Notes: generated from the sequence alone by a model not told the origin. A stretch of 64,000 nt of DNA from Flavobacterium sp. (GCA_016721735.1 JADKHM010000004.1:186001-250000); one strand, 5' to 3'; shown: positions 18,029 to 26,900, counted from the first letter of the stretch. Program-made: numbers and translations.

Positions 18029-18997
18029 ATGGAAAAAACAACTTCACAAAAAATACGGCTCGGTTTATTTGTCATTATTGGACTCCTTATTTTCATACTT
18101 GCTATTTATTTTATTGGCAACAAACAACAAATGTTTGGCAAAACAGAACATTTGAAAGCTGTTTTTACCAACGTCAATGGACTCCAATTAGGGAATAATG
18201 TGCGCTATTCAGGGCTGAATGTCGGGACTGTTCAGGGCATCGAGATGGTCAATGACACAACGATTGCAGTTGATATGGTCATCGACAAAACAATTTTTCA
18301 ACAAATCAAGAAAAATGCAATTGCAACCATCGGTTCTGATGGTTTGGTAGGAAGTATGATTATTAATATCACTCCTGGATCGGGAAGTGCCGCTGTGGTA
18401 GAACCAAACGATGTAATAAAATCTTTCAATCGAATTAGGACTGATGATATGTTGAATACACTCAATACGACTAACGAAAACGCCGCCCTGTTAACCGCCG
18501 ATCTACTAAAAATTACGCAGGAGATTACTCAAGGAAAAGGTACAGTCGGCATGCTCATCAACGACACAGTCATGGCAAACGACCTAAAGAAAACAATGCG
18601 TTATCTTAAAGTAACAAGCAAAGGGACGTCTGAATCTGTATTAAAATTAAATCAATTGATTACGACACTCAGTAGAAAAGACAATGTAGTCGGAATCTTG
18701 AGTGACACTGTGGTTGCCAATAAAATCAAATCGATAACCATTAATTTAGAGCAGTCTAGTCGTGACATCAACAAAGTCGTTGAAAATTTGAATGCCACGA
18801 TTATCAATATGAAAGACGGAAAGGGCGCGATCAATTACTTATCGAATGATCCGAAATTGGTACGAAAAATCGACTCTACGATGACCAATATCAATCAAGC
18901 AAGTTTCCGATTGAATGAGAATTTAGAAGCATTAAAACACAATTTTTTCTTCAAAGGCTATTTCAAAAAGCAAGAGAAAGCAAAGCAAAAAAAATAA
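18029..18997 (+). CDS. mlaD: MCE-domain lipid-binding protein (MlaD-like)
   Basis: 322 aa. One N-terminal transmembrane anchor (residues 10-30) is followed by a single MCE domain (roughly 38-115, with VNGLQLGNNVRYSGLNVGTV and a GLVGSMIINI core). The rest, to residue 300, is helical with repeated TVGMLINDTVMANDL and VVGILSDTVVANKI segments, expected to form a periplasmic helical barrel or tail. It would form the hexameric ring that passes phospholipids between permease and outer membrane. The basic C-terminus (KKQEKAKQKK) is unusual for a periplasmic tail. The stop is 2 bases from the convergent cysteine desulfurase gene. Confidence 0.9.
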   Translation: MEKTTSQKIRLGLFVIIGLLIFILAIYFIGNKQQMFGKTEHLKAVFTNVNGLQLGNNVRYSGLNVGTVQGIEMVNDTTIAVDMVIDKTIFQQIKKNAIATIGSDGLVGSMIINITPGSGSAAVVEPNDVIKSFNRIRTDDMLNTLNTTNENAALLTADLLKITQEITQGKGTVGMLINDTVMANDLKKTMRYLKVTSKGTSESVLKLNQLITTLSRKDNVVGILSDTVVANKIKSITINLEQSSRDINKVVENLNATIINMKDGKGAINYLSNDPKLVRKIDSTMTNINQASFRLNENLEALKHNFFFKGYFKKQEKAKQKK

Positions 18998-18999
18998 AG

Positions 19000-20124
19000 C
19001 TAGAGTTCCTTTAAGGTTGAGATTAAGTAATCAATATCTTCCTTAGAATTGTGTTGACTCAACGAAATTCGCAAAGATGGTTTTGCTAAATCTGCTCCGT
19101 GAAGCACTTCAGCCAATACGTGCGATGGCTTTGCGCTACCAGACTGACAGGCGCTACCACGTGAAACTGCAATTCCCTTCATATCCAAATGAAATAAAAT
19201 CATCGCCGTTTTATCTTCCGAAAATGGCAATAGCACATTGATGATATTGTAAAATCCCTCTGGATTGCCATTAATTTGAAAACCAGGAAAAAACGACTGC
19301 AGTTGCAAAACCAAATAGCTTTTCAAATCACTAATATAAGTTAGATTGTCAGCTAAGTTGGCGTAAGAAATCTCCAAAGCTTTTGCCATCCCAGCAATAT
19401 TATGAATTGATTCTGTACCTGGTCGTATTCCTTTTTCCTGCTCACCGCCGTATAGAATTGGTGAAACTGCAATGCCTTTTCGAACAAATGCAAACCCAAC
19501 TCCTTTCGGACCGTGAAATTTATGGGCACTGGCTACCAAAAAATCGATAGGAAGCTGCTGCACATCGAACGAGGCTTTCCCTATTGATTGAACCGTATCC
19601 GAATGAAAATACGCTTGATGTTGTTTGCAAATTCGTCCAATCAAATCCAAATCTAAAACAGTTCCGATTTCGTTATTAACGTGCATCAAGGATACTAAGG
19701 TCCTTTTATCATCTGAAAGTAAAGTCACCAAATGCGTCACATCTATTTCTCCATTGGGCAAAATAGCAACGTAATCAATAGTAATGGAAAACTCCTTTTG
19801 CAAAGCTTCCAATACGTGCAATACCGCATGGTGTTCAATCTTGCTAGAAATAACTCTTTCTACTTTTAATGTCGTTACCGCATTCCGCAAAACCCAATTG
19901 TTTGCCTCTGTGCCGCCGCTAGTAAAAATAACTTCTTGCGCAGTAGCATTGAGTAACTTCGCAATTGACTTTCTGGAAAATTCAAGTACACTTTTCGATT
20001 GGCGACCAAAACTATGCGACGAAGATGGATTTCCAAAATCTTCCTGCATCACTTTGGTCATCTCTTGAATTACTTCTGGATAAATAGATGTGGTTGCGGC
20101 GTTGTCTAGATATACTTTTTTCAT
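19000..20124 (-). CDS. Cysteine desulfurase (NifS/IscS class)
   Basis: 374 aa PLP enzyme that takes sulfur from cysteine for Fe-S clusters, thiolated tRNA or other cofactors. The N-terminal YLDNAATT, PLP-Lys in SAHKFHGPKG (near residue 200) and active Cys in SRGSACQSGS (near 322) in a long mobile loop mark it as class I (IscS/NifS) and not SufS. It has no iscU or suf gene beside it, so the acceptor is unknown; tRNA thiolation is one option. It is divergent from the lipoprotein gene at 20218, sharing the 93-base promoter region. Confidence 0.9.
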   Translation of the reverse strand: MKKVYLDNAATTSIYPEVIQEMTKVMQEDFGNPSSSHSFGRQSKSVLEFSRKSIAKLLNATAQEVIFTSGGTEANNWVLRNAVTTLKVERVISSKIEHHAVLHVLEALQKEFSITIDYVAILPNGEIDVTHLVTLLSDDKRTLVSLMHVNNEIGTVLDLDLIGRICKQHQAYFHSDTVQSIGKASFDVQQLPIDFLVASAHKFHGPKGVGFAFVRKGIAVSPILYGGEQEKGIRPGTESIHNIAGMAKALEISYANLADNLTYISDLKSYLVLQLQSFFPGFQINGNPEGFYNIINVLLPFSEDKTAMILFHLDMKGIAVSRGSACQSGSAKPSHVLAEVLHGADLAKPSLRISLSQHNSKEDIDYLISTLKEL

Positions 20125-20169
20125 AGGTCAAATGTAATAATTTTGGATTTCTAATCGACGTTGATTTGA

Positions 20170-20200
20170 TTGCCGATTGTCAATTAAAATCCTATTTTTG
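20170..20200 (+). promoter_or_regulatory. Promoter of the lipoprotein gene at 20218
   Basis: TTG at 20170-20172, a 20-base spacer and TATTTTTG at 20193-20200 fit the Bacteroidota consensus TTG-N19-21-TAnnTTTG completely. It supports the ATG at 20218 over an in-frame TTG at 20212. Confidence 0.65.
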
Positions 20201-20217
20201 TCAAAAATACTTTGAAC

Positions 20218-21186
20218 ATGAAAAATATTCTCGGGCTGCTTTTCCTTTTATTTTTGTTAAACGGATGTGACGATGGCGATTTGACCGTTGAAAATATTGA
20301 TTTTGCTTCAGTAACAACCAATAGTTGCGGAGAAACCATCTATAAACTGAATGGTAATGAGGCAATGTACATTAAAATACCGACAAGTCGTAATGCATTT
20401 CTCAACGAAATAACAGCTACCGACGCACCAATCGTGATACCTATCGGCGGTGATGTTAGTGTAACATATCGTGCTTATAACGGCGCTCCTTCGGCGGCAA
20501 ATATATGTGCAACTCCAGGACCAATATCTCCGATAGCTACAGAAGAATGGACAGCATCTTCCGGAAATATTGAAATTACTTCAATTGCGGTCTATTCAAC
20601 TAACGAAACAACTGGAGCTACTACCATTTCAAGATATGCCCATAATATCGTTTTTAAGAATATTGTATTTCAAAAACCAAGTGGCACGCAAATTTACGAG
20701 TCGTTTACCTTCGGAGAATACAGCACGACACCAACGACACTTCCATTTAACTTTAATCCAGATGATCTAAAACTGTGTTCGAATAACGTACTGTACAACG
20801 CAAGAATCAATGGAATTGAAGGTATAGCAATTGAAAACTTCGACACAAGCTTGTTATCAACCGATAACTTAGGTGTGACAAAAACTGGATTGATCTCTTC
20901 GACATCAAATAAACTGTCGTACCTGCTTTTTGGCACAGCAATTACAGCAGCAAATAATGACGAGTACTTCTGTGCTGGCTTTCCAAGTTTCCCTCCTATA
21001 AGTCAGCTTTGGATTGCGCAAGATGGTATTGCAGATGTGAGTGGAATCATAGAAGTAACAACCACGACGAACGGAACTGGTTTCTTACACACGATTGTCT
21101 TAAAGGCGGTTACTTTTCAAAAAGGAAATAGCACCTTCTATTATGGCAATGCTGTACTTTTAGGAAATCTACTAACAACCAATTAG
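20218..21186 (+). CDS. Hypothetical lipoprotein, flavobacterial
   Basis: 322 aa. Residues 1-16 form a lipoprotein signal with lipobox LLNGC; mature Cys17 is followed by DDGD, a pattern linked in Bacteroidota to surface export of lipoproteins. The rest is Thr/Ser/Asn-rich and beta-predicted with two similar halves, each containing an IVFKNIVFQK- or IVLKAVTFQK-like strand after a TTT-rich turn, which hints at an internal duplication of roughly 150 residues. Paired cysteines may form disulfides. I recognise no catalytic motif. The stop is 3 bases from the convergent Smr gene. Confidence 0.7.
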   Translation: MKNILGLLFLLFLLNGCDDGDLTVENIDFASVTTNSCGETIYKLNGNEAMYIKIPTSRNAFLNEITATDAPIVIPIGGDVSVTYRAYNGAPSAANICATPGPISPIATEEWTASSGNIEITSIAVYSTNETTGATTISRYAHNIVFKNIVFQKPSGTQIYESFTFGEYSTTPTTLPFNFNPDDLKLCSNNVLYNARINGIEGIAIENFDTSLLSTDNLGVTKTGLISSTSNKLSYLLFGTAITAANNDEYFCAGFPSFPPISQLWIAQDGIADVSGIIEVTTTTNGTGFLHTIVLKAVTFQKGNSTFYYGNAVLLGNLLTTN

Positions 21187-21189
21187 AAA

Positions 21190-21741
21190 CTATTTTGAAT
21201 TCTGTCGGATAAAAACCTCAGTAGCTCCTAAACCGTATTTTTGGTAATTGGCATCACGAAATGAAATCGTCTCGTAGCGCCCAAGTAAGAAATCCAATTC
21301 GGCTTTTAGAATTCCTTCACCCACTCCGTGAATAAAAACAATTTTTGGAATGCGATTTCTGATGGCAAATTCGATGTGCCTTTTAGCCGTTTCTGATTGC
21401 AAATTTAAAATCTCGTAATTGTTCATTCCACGAAAGTTTTTTGTCAATTTTTCGATGTGCAAGTCAAATTCTGGAGGCGGAATTTCACCTTTAATTTTCT
21501 TTTCTTTGACAAAACTTCGCGGTTTTTCGATTGCTTTATCTTGTTTTATTTTATCTGAATTAAAACTTCCTATGTTTTTACTTAAGCTACTGGTTTTAAA
21601 ATTTTTAATTAATTGATTGACAAAAAATGTCATCGTAAAACCGTCTTCTGATTCGATGGTTATTTCATTATTATTCACGGCAATTACAACGCCGTCGATG
21701 GCATCATCCAACACTGAAACTTCATCACCTATCTTAAACAT
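21190..21741 (-). CDS. DUF2027/Smr-domain protein
   Basis: 183 aa. The first 50 residues (MFKIGDEVSVLDDAIDGVV) form a small beta-barrel as in DUF2027; a linker rich in Lys follows; the C-terminal 85 residues form an Smr domain with FDLHIEKL and the HGVGEGILK motif that gives the domain its nuclease-like loop. Smr domains nick or bind nucleic acid, as in MutS2, but no MutS part is present. A longer start at 21783 exists, but the ATG at 21741 fits the domain edge and overlaps the upstream stop by 8 bases, the usual sign of translational coupling. Confidence 0.82.
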   Translation of the reverse strand: MFKIGDEVSVLDDAIDGVVIAVNNNEITIESEDGFTMTFFVNQLIKNFKTSSLSKNIGSFNSDKIKQDKAIEKPRSFVKEKKIKGEIPPPEFDLHIEKLTKNFRGMNNYEILNLQSETAKRHIEFAIRNRIPKIVFIHGVGEGILKAELDFLLGRYETISFRDANYQKYGLGATEVFIRQNSK

Positions 21742-21916
21742 TTTCGTCGTCGCTATTTTGGTTTTTACTTGGTGTCTTGGCACTTAATTTCATCATGCCA
21801 AACATAAAAATTACAATGGCAATAATGATAATAAATACATTTTTCTCCGCTTTACTTTGCTCATAAAATGCAATGCAAATAGCAACTATCATGATGGGAA
21901 TGAGAAACTTTTTCAC
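21734..21916 (-). CDS. Small membrane protein
   Basis: 60 aa, two hydrophobic helices (near residues 4-18 and 26-44) and a polar tail. The start at 21916 is GTG; an ATG at 21892 would remove the first helix's beginning. It overlaps the Smr gene by 8 bases, so the pair forms an operon. I recognise no family. The regular reading frame, the coupling and the hydrophobic pattern support a real gene. Confidence 0.55.
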   Translation of the reverse strand: MKKFLIPIMIVAICIAFYEQSKAEKNVFIIIIAIVIFMFGMMKLSAKTPSKNQNSDDENV

Positions 21917-22022
21917 CTTGGTATTGATTTAATTTCAACCAAAAGTAACTAACTTTAAAGTAACAATCTTCAAATTTTGCAATCATTTTTTTTGTAAAAT
22001 TGTACTACTAAACAATACCATT

Positions 22023-22307
22023 TTGGATCTAGAAAAATATATGATTCCCTGCTTGAACAAAAAACTCTTTGGAATAGAGTGCTTGGGTTGTGGAACGCAA
22101 CGCGCGATTGTTCTTATTTTGAAAGGAGATTTCGATGACGCTTTTTTTCAGTTTCCTGCGATTTACACCACGCTTTTGTTTTTTGGAATCGTAGGCTTGC
22201 ATTTTGTGGACAAGAGTAGAAACTACCATAAACTCATCGTGGGCTTGGCTATCATTAACGCAATCATTATGATTGTTTCCTATATTTACAAACTGACTCA
22301 CTCTTAA
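22023..22307 (+). CDS. DUF2752 family membrane protein
   Basis: 94 aa. The N-terminal CLNKKLFGIECLGCGTQRA motif is the DUF2752 signature, a Cys-Gly-Cys-Gly segment before the first helix, followed by two or three transmembrane helices. The role is unknown. The chosen TTG start gives LEKYMIPC, which agrees with my recollection of relatives; an ATG at 22041 is possible and would leave the motif intact. It starts an apparent two-gene unit with the DUF4190 gene 10 bases downstream. Confidence 0.72.
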   Translation: MDLEKYMIPCLNKKLFGIECLGCGTQRAIVLILKGDFDDAFFQFPAIYTTLLFFGIVGLHFVDKSRNYHKLIVGLAIINAIIMIVSYIYKLTHS

Positions 22308-22317
22308 ACTATCTTTT

Positions 22318-22656
22318 ATGGAAAAACAAAAATTACCGAATGCTACTGCCGTCCTCGTTTTAGGAATCTTATCAATTTTAACTTGCTGTTGTTGGGGTGT
22401 CATCGGATTGATTCTAGGAATTGTTGCCCTAGTACTAGCAAAAAAAGATCTGGCTTTGTATGCAGAGAATCCTGAACAGTATGAAGGCTATTCCAATATT
22501 AATACCGGACGTGTTTTGGCTATTATCGGTATCGTTCTCAGTGCGATATATTTAGTTGTAAACGTTTATATGTACGTTGTATTGGGCGAAGAAGGCATTA
22601 AGGACTTCCAAGAAAACCTAATCGAAAAAATTAAACACCAACAAGAAATGGAATAA
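22318..22656 (+). CDS. DUF4190-like CCC-motif membrane protein
   Basis: 112 aa with two transmembrane helices. The first helix begins LTCCCWGVIGLILGIVALV, the Cys-rich pattern of DUF4190 proteins, and the segment LYAENPEQYEGY between helices is typical of flavobacterial members. The acidic/basic C-terminal tail is probably cytoplasmic. No function is known. It follows the DUF2752 gene closely and ends at a bidirectional terminator. Confidence 0.75.
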   Translation: MEKQKLPNATAVLVLGILSILTCCCWGVIGLILGIVALVLAKKDLALYAENPEQYEGYSNINTGRVLAIIGIVLSAIYLVVNVYMYVVLGEEGIKDFQENLIEKIKHQQEME

Positions 22657-22658
22657 AA

Positions 22659-22682
22659 AAAACCTCCAAATTGGAGGTTTTT
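22659..22682. terminator. Bidirectional terminator between the DUF4190 gene and rocD
   Basis: AAAACCTCC/GGAGGTTTT with a 5-base loop, A-run on the left and T-run on the right; it serves both convergent genes. Confidence 0.85.
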
Positions 22683-22685
22683 CTT

Positions 22686-23966
22686 TTATTTTTCAAACTG
22701 TTTCAACGTCTTAATGATAATGGCAACGCAATCCAGTAACTGTTCTTCATTCATCACCAATGGAGGTGCAAAACGAATGATATTACCATGCGTTGGTTTC
22801 GCTAACAAACCATTGTCGCGTAACGCCATGCAGATATTCCAAGCGGTATCGCTTTCTTCAGTATCGTTTATAACAACCGCATTTAGTAAACCTCGTCCTC
22901 TAACCAATGTAGCGATGTTACTCGTTTTGATATACTCAGTTAATTTAGATCGGAATAATTTCCCTAAAGTTCTAGCATTTTGTGCTAAATTTTCATCAAC
23001 AACTACTTCTAATGAAGCGACTGCAACTGCCGCAGCAACTGGATTTCCGCCAAAAGTAGAACCATGCTGACCAGGCTTAATCACATTCATAATGGAATCA
23101 TTTGCTAAAACTGCTGAAACTGGATAGGCACCGCCAGACAAGGCTTTTCCTAGTATTAAAATATCAGGTGTAGCATAAGTAGCTTGTTTCTCACAGTGAT
23201 TTTCGCAAGTACAATTTCCGCATACTGCCAATAAAGATCCTGTTCTAGCAATTCCAGTTTGAATTTCATCAGCAATAAACAAAACATTGAATTGATTGCA
23301 CAATTCCTTCGCTCGCATCATATAATCATCAGCTGGCGTATAAACACCTGCTTCCCCTTGAATAGGCTCCACAAGAAAACCCGCTACATTTGGATTGCTT
23401 TTTAAAACTTCTTCTAATGCCTCAATCGAATCATATGGAATTTTGATAAATCCATCAGTGTAAGGTCCAAAATTCTTACGGGCATTTTCATCATTAGAAA
23501 AGGAAATAATTGTAGTTGTTCTCCCGTGAAAATTCCCTTCACAAACAATAATCTGCGCTTGATGCTCAGCGATTCCTTTTACTTCGTAAGACCATTTTCT
23601 ACAAAGCTTCAACGCAGTTTCAACCGCTTCAGCTCCAGTATTCATTGGCAGTACTTTATCAAAACCAAAGTACTTTGTCAGATATTCTTCGTATGGTCCT
23701 AATTGATCATTATAAAAAGCTCGTGAAGTCAGCGTCAAGGTTTGTGCTTGTAGCACCATTGCATTGACAATCTTCGGATGACAATGTCCTTGATTTACCG
23801 CCGAATAAGCTGATAAAAAATCATAGTATTGCTTTCCTTCCACATCCCAAACATATACACCTTCTCCTCTACTCAAAACAACGGGCAACGGATGATAATT
23901 GTGAGCACCGTATTTGTTTTCAAGATCAATAATTGTTTTCGAACTCAATTTTTCTAAAACTGACAT
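22686..23966 (-). CDS. rocD: Ornithine--oxo-acid aminotransferase
   Basis: 426 aa from the ATG at 23966 (MSVLEKLSSK); the frame is open to 24026 but those 20 residues lack support. PLP enzyme converting ornithine and 2-oxoglutarate to glutamate semialdehyde and glutamate, linking arginine and proline metabolism. Seen are NTGAEAVETALKLCRKW (near residue 110), the PLP-pairing Asp in FIADEIQTG and the Schiff-base Lys in ILGKALSGG. Between these last two there is an insert with C-G-N-C-T-C-E-N-H-C (codons at 23193-23222) that is absent from common RocD sequences. The gene is alone. Confidence 0.92.
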   Translation of the reverse strand: MSVLEKLSSKTIIDLENKYGAHNYHPLPVVLSRGEGVYVWDVEGKQYYDFLSAYSAVNQGHCHPKIVNAMVLQAQTLTLTSRAFYNDQLGPYEEYLTKYFGFDKVLPMNTGAEAVETALKLCRKWSYEVKGIAEHQAQIIVCEGNFHGRTTTIISFSNDENARKNFGPYTDGFIKIPYDSIEALEEVLKSNPNVAGFLVEPIQGEAGVYTPADDYMMRAKELCNQFNVLFIADEIQTGIARTGSLLAVCGNCTCENHCEKQATYATPDILILGKALSGGAYPVSAVLANDSIMNVIKPGQHGSTFGGNPVAAAVAVASLEVVVDENLAQNARTLGKLFRSKLTEYIKTSNIATLVRGRGLLNAVVINDTEESDTAWNICMALRDNGLLAKPTHGNIIRFAPPLVMNEEQLLDCVAIIIKTLKQFEK

Positions 23967-24090
23967 TGTATTGTTGTTTTTTAAATAATGTATAATAATT
24001 CCTTCTTGTGGAGAGAAATCATCCAATTTTGTTCAAAAATAATGAATATTCTTCAATAATATGGAAAACTGGAAAAATCTTAAAATACTG

Positions 24091-25350
24091 TTAGGTCGTA
24101 AATTGTAAGTAAATCAAAACTGCTGCAGCCAAACTCATTATAATCAAAGCTAAAAAGCCAAGTATATTGGACGTTCTACTATTCGTAAACCTTCCCATAA
24201 CCGACTTGTTATTAGAAACGTGCAAGATAATTGCAATCAATACAGGAGCGGTAATTCCGTATAAAATAGCCGTATAAATCAACGCCTTAATCGGTGAAAT
24301 TCCGATGTAATTTAATGACAATCCCAAAACCAAAGAGATCGCAATCACAATATAAAACGCTTTGGCTTCATGAAACTTCTTATCTAAACCCTGCTCCCAT
24401 CCGAAAGTCTCGGTGATAATGTAGGATAGTGATCCACTCAAAACCGGTATTGCTAATAATCCCGTTCCAATTACGCCAATTGCGAAAAGTAAATACGCTA
24501 AATTTCCTGCTAATGGTTTTAATGCCTGCGCCGCTTGCTCAACGGTATCAATCTGACGCACACCGCCTTGATATAACACCGTTCCCGTTGTTAAAATAAT
24601 AAAAAACATGACCAAACCTGAGAACGACATCCCAAAATCGACATCTTGTTTCATTTCGTTAATGATTTTCTTATTGACCATCAAATGATTCTTTTTGTGC
24701 TTCATCTCCTCCACCTCCATCGACGCTTGCCAGAAAAACAAATAGGGAGAAATCGTAGTTCCTAAAATACCCACCAGAATTCCCATAAATTCTTTGTCAA
24801 AATGAATGGTCGGCACAAAAGTCGATTTCAGAATTAACAACCAATCTTGATGGTACAAAAATGGCACAATCAAATAAACCAATAAAACAATGCACAAGTA
24901 TTTCAAAATCGCCGCAATCCTTTGATATGGAAGATAAATAATCAAGATCAACAAAATCACAGTAAATACCACGCTAAAGTAAGTCGCCTCAATCTTAGGA
25001 AACAATAAATTCCCCACCGCGCCCATTCCAGCGATATCTGCGCCTATATTCATGACAATCGCAGGAAAACTAAACAACAACATCAAATACAAAACAGGTT
25101 TCGGATAATGCTTCTTCAAAGTTCCCGTCAATCCTTGCTCGGTAACCAAGCCGATTCGGGCACACATTTGTTGGATACTGGCCATCAACGGAAATGCAAT
25201 CAACGCCGTCCAAAGTGTCGATAGTCCAAAGCCTGCTCCTGCTTGCGAATACGTTGCAATACCAGACGGATCGTCGTCACTGGCGCCTGTAATGAGTCCA
25301 GGTCCTAAAAGTTTCCAGAAACGCTTTAATTTGCTTTTTATATTCATCAT
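24091..25350 (-). CDS. NRAMP-family divalent metal transporter (atypical metal site)
   Basis: 419 aa inner-membrane protein with about eleven helices. The first unwound helix reads DDDPSGIATYSQ, where classical Mn/Fe NRAMP has DPGN; the sixth-helix position reads TTISPYLFFWQ, without the Met-Pro-His of classical members. The Asp is kept but the usual Asn and Met ligands are not, so the cargo may differ from Mn or Fe; magnesium is one possibility known for a divergent NRAMP group. It follows the DUF6986 gene by 37 bases on the same strand and may be cotranscribed at the end of the purine island. Confidence 0.85.
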   Translation of the reverse strand: MMNIKSKLKRFWKLLGPGLITGASDDDPSGIATYSQAGAGFGLSTLWTALIAFPLMASIQQMCARIGLVTEQGLTGTLKKHYPKPVLYLMLLFSFPAIVMNIGADIAGMGAVGNLLFPKIEATYFSVVFTVILLILIIYLPYQRIAAILKYLCIVLLVYLIVPFLYHQDWLLILKSTFVPTIHFDKEFMGILVGILGTTISPYLFFWQASMEVEEMKHKKNHLMVNKKIINEMKQDVDFGMSFSGLVMFFIILTTGTVLYQGGVRQIDTVEQAAQALKPLAGNLAYLLFAIGVIGTGLLAIPVLSGSLSYIITETFGWEQGLDKKFHEAKAFYIVIAISLVLGLSLNYIGISPIKALIYTAILYGITAPVLIAIILHVSNNKSVMGRFTNSRTSNILGFLALIIMSLAAAVLIYLQFTT

Positions 25351-25387
25351 AAAATAACCTTTTAATCATCGTTTCTGAGAACCTACT

Positions 25388-26722
25388 CTATTTCGCCATT
25401 CTATTCTCTAAAATTTTCTTGAACGAACGACCGCGGATTTCCTCTAAAGTCAATCCAGTCGCCAATACTTCTTCCTCGGTAATGGCGCCGCTATTCAACG
25501 CGCGAAGGAAATAATTCAATAATCCTTGTCCAGTCGCCGCATCATCAAACACATCTCCAATCAAAGTCGCCCGCGCCGCTTTATCCACAAAGGTTTTCAA
25601 GCGATCTACCGCATCGTCATAACTTTCCAAGAAGAACGCATACACGGCAGCATATCGCATCGGAAACTGCGCCGGATTCAAGTCCCAGCCTTGATAATAC
25701 CCATTCCACAAAGAATGACGGATGTGATCGTATCCTTTTTTCCAAGCTCTGTGCACCACTTGACGGTTTTCTTCTTCTTGAGCTGGCGTTAAGTCACCGC
25801 GATGTGGACCGATAGGCATCGTATTCGTCGCGCCATCGCTCAACCAAATGCCGGTATGAGCCAAAGCCACTTTAGTCATATGATGCGCAAAATCGCAAAC
25901 CGGATGATCCATTTCTTGGTATTTCGCCGTAATGCTGCAACTTGCCGTATAATCATAAGTTCCGAAATGCATCGCAATGCAACGTCCTTGCGCCGCTTTG
26001 ATGAATCGATACAACGGATTCGTCCCGTTGATATCCATAATCGCTTGTGTAGTTTCGACCATCATTTCCATTTTCAAAACCCCTTTTGCCAATCCCAATT
26101 CTTCTTCCAAAATCGAAAAGAAATTCGCCAAAGTTTCTGGTTGCTCCGGAATAGTCACTTTCGGCAACATCACCACAAAATTCTCTGGCAATTTCCCGCC
26201 CGTTTCTTTCACTAATGTACTGACAAAAATATCTAAGGTGCGCAAACCGCGTTCTTTCATTTCTTCCGTAAACGGTTTGATGCGGATGCCAATAAAGGGC
26301 GAAAGGGTTTTTTCTCTCATGCCTTTCGCGACTTCAATGGCTGTCGATACTGCAGTAGCATCTTCTTCTTCGTTGCTTCGGTTGCCATATCCATCTTCAA
26401 AATCAATTCTAAAATCTTCAATCGCTTCCGATTTCAACTTGGCAACTACTTTATCGTAAATGCGTTTGCTAAAATCGTTACCGCCCGTCAATCCGAAGGC
26501 TTTTCCAAAAACTTCATGATTCGGCGCGTACGTTTCTAAAATTTCCAATGCACGATGCCCTAAAGCAATCGGTGCATCCGACTTGAATAGATTCGCACCA
26601 CCATACAAGGTATGCACAGGTTGCCGATCGCTTCTATCGCCCGGATATATTTCATTAAAAGTACTATTGGCTTGACGCAAGCTTTGAAATAATTGTTCTT
26701 TTTTATGGGAAGGAATGGTCAT
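25388..26722 (-). CDS. DUF6986, CitE/malate-synthase-like lyase
   Basis: 444 aa. Motifs match the HpcH/HpaI-CitE-malate synthase superfamily of TIM barrels: RIDFEDGYG (metal-side acidic residues, near 123), FIGIRIKPF (near 157, Arg), KMEMMVETTQAI (near 230, metal Glu) and MHFGTYDY (near 263). Such enzymes make or break C-C bonds between an oxo-acid and an acyl-CoA or pyruvate enolate. Database names include a phosphoenolpyruvate-kinase label that I consider unproven. Its position behind the uraDH fusion suggests a role with glyoxylate or another purine-breakdown product; this is inference. Repeat copy B and AT-rich repeats fill the 210 bases upstream. Confidence 0.75.
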   Translation of the reverse strand: MTIPSHKKEQLFQSLRQANSTFNEIYPGDRSDRQPVHTLYGGANLFKSDAPIALGHRALEILETYAPNHEVFGKAFGLTGGNDFSKRIYDKVVAKLKSEAIEDFRIDFEDGYGNRSNEEEDATAVSTAIEVAKGMREKTLSPFIGIRIKPFTEEMKERGLRTLDIFVSTLVKETGGKLPENFVVMLPKVTIPEQPETLANFFSILEEELGLAKGVLKMEMMVETTQAIMDINGTNPLYRFIKAAQGRCIAMHFGTYDYTASCSITAKYQEMDHPVCDFAHHMTKVALAHTGIWLSDGATNTMPIGPHRGDLTPAQEEENRQVVHRAWKKGYDHIRHSLWNGYYQGWDLNPAQFPMRYAAVYAFFLESYDDAVDRLKTFVDKAARATLIGDVFDDAATGQGLLNYFLRALNSGAITEEEVLATGLTLEEIRGRSFKKILENRMAK

Positions 26723-26724
26723 TT

Positions 26725-26761
26725 TAATTACGAATTAAAAATTATGAATTACGAATTATTA
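26725..26761. repeat. AATTACGAATT spacer repeat
   Basis: Tandem degenerate units (TTAATTACGAATTAAAAATT, then ATGAATTACGAATT) begin 3 bases before the DUF6986 start. The same unit brackets the gene at 48469. Confidence 0.6.
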
Positions 26762-26769
26762 TATGTTTG

Positions 26770-26850
26770 AGGAGCTAATCCCGCTATACGCTGCAATCTT
26801 TGCCGTCGAACACCGCCGACAAAGGATTTCCGCTGCTATCGGGGCTAGGG
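26770..26850 (-). repeat. Structured upstream element, copy B
   Basis: Read on the minus strand it begins CCCTAGCCCCGATAGCAGCG and ends AGCGTATAGCGGGATTAGCTC. Its central stem is CTTTGTCG/CGGCAAAG (one G-T pair), different in sequence from copy A but pairing in the same place. It lies 48 bases upstream of the DUF6986 start, in the same orientation as that gene. Confidence 0.75.
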
Positions 26851-26900
26851 CATCCGATTCTATTTGAACTTTGTTTTGTGAAAGAAAATACTCTTCCAAA

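Noticed and set aside
25526..26459. Plus-strand open frames opposite the DUF6986 gene
   Set aside because: Basic, low-complexity translations opposite a conserved enzyme; shadows of its codon use.
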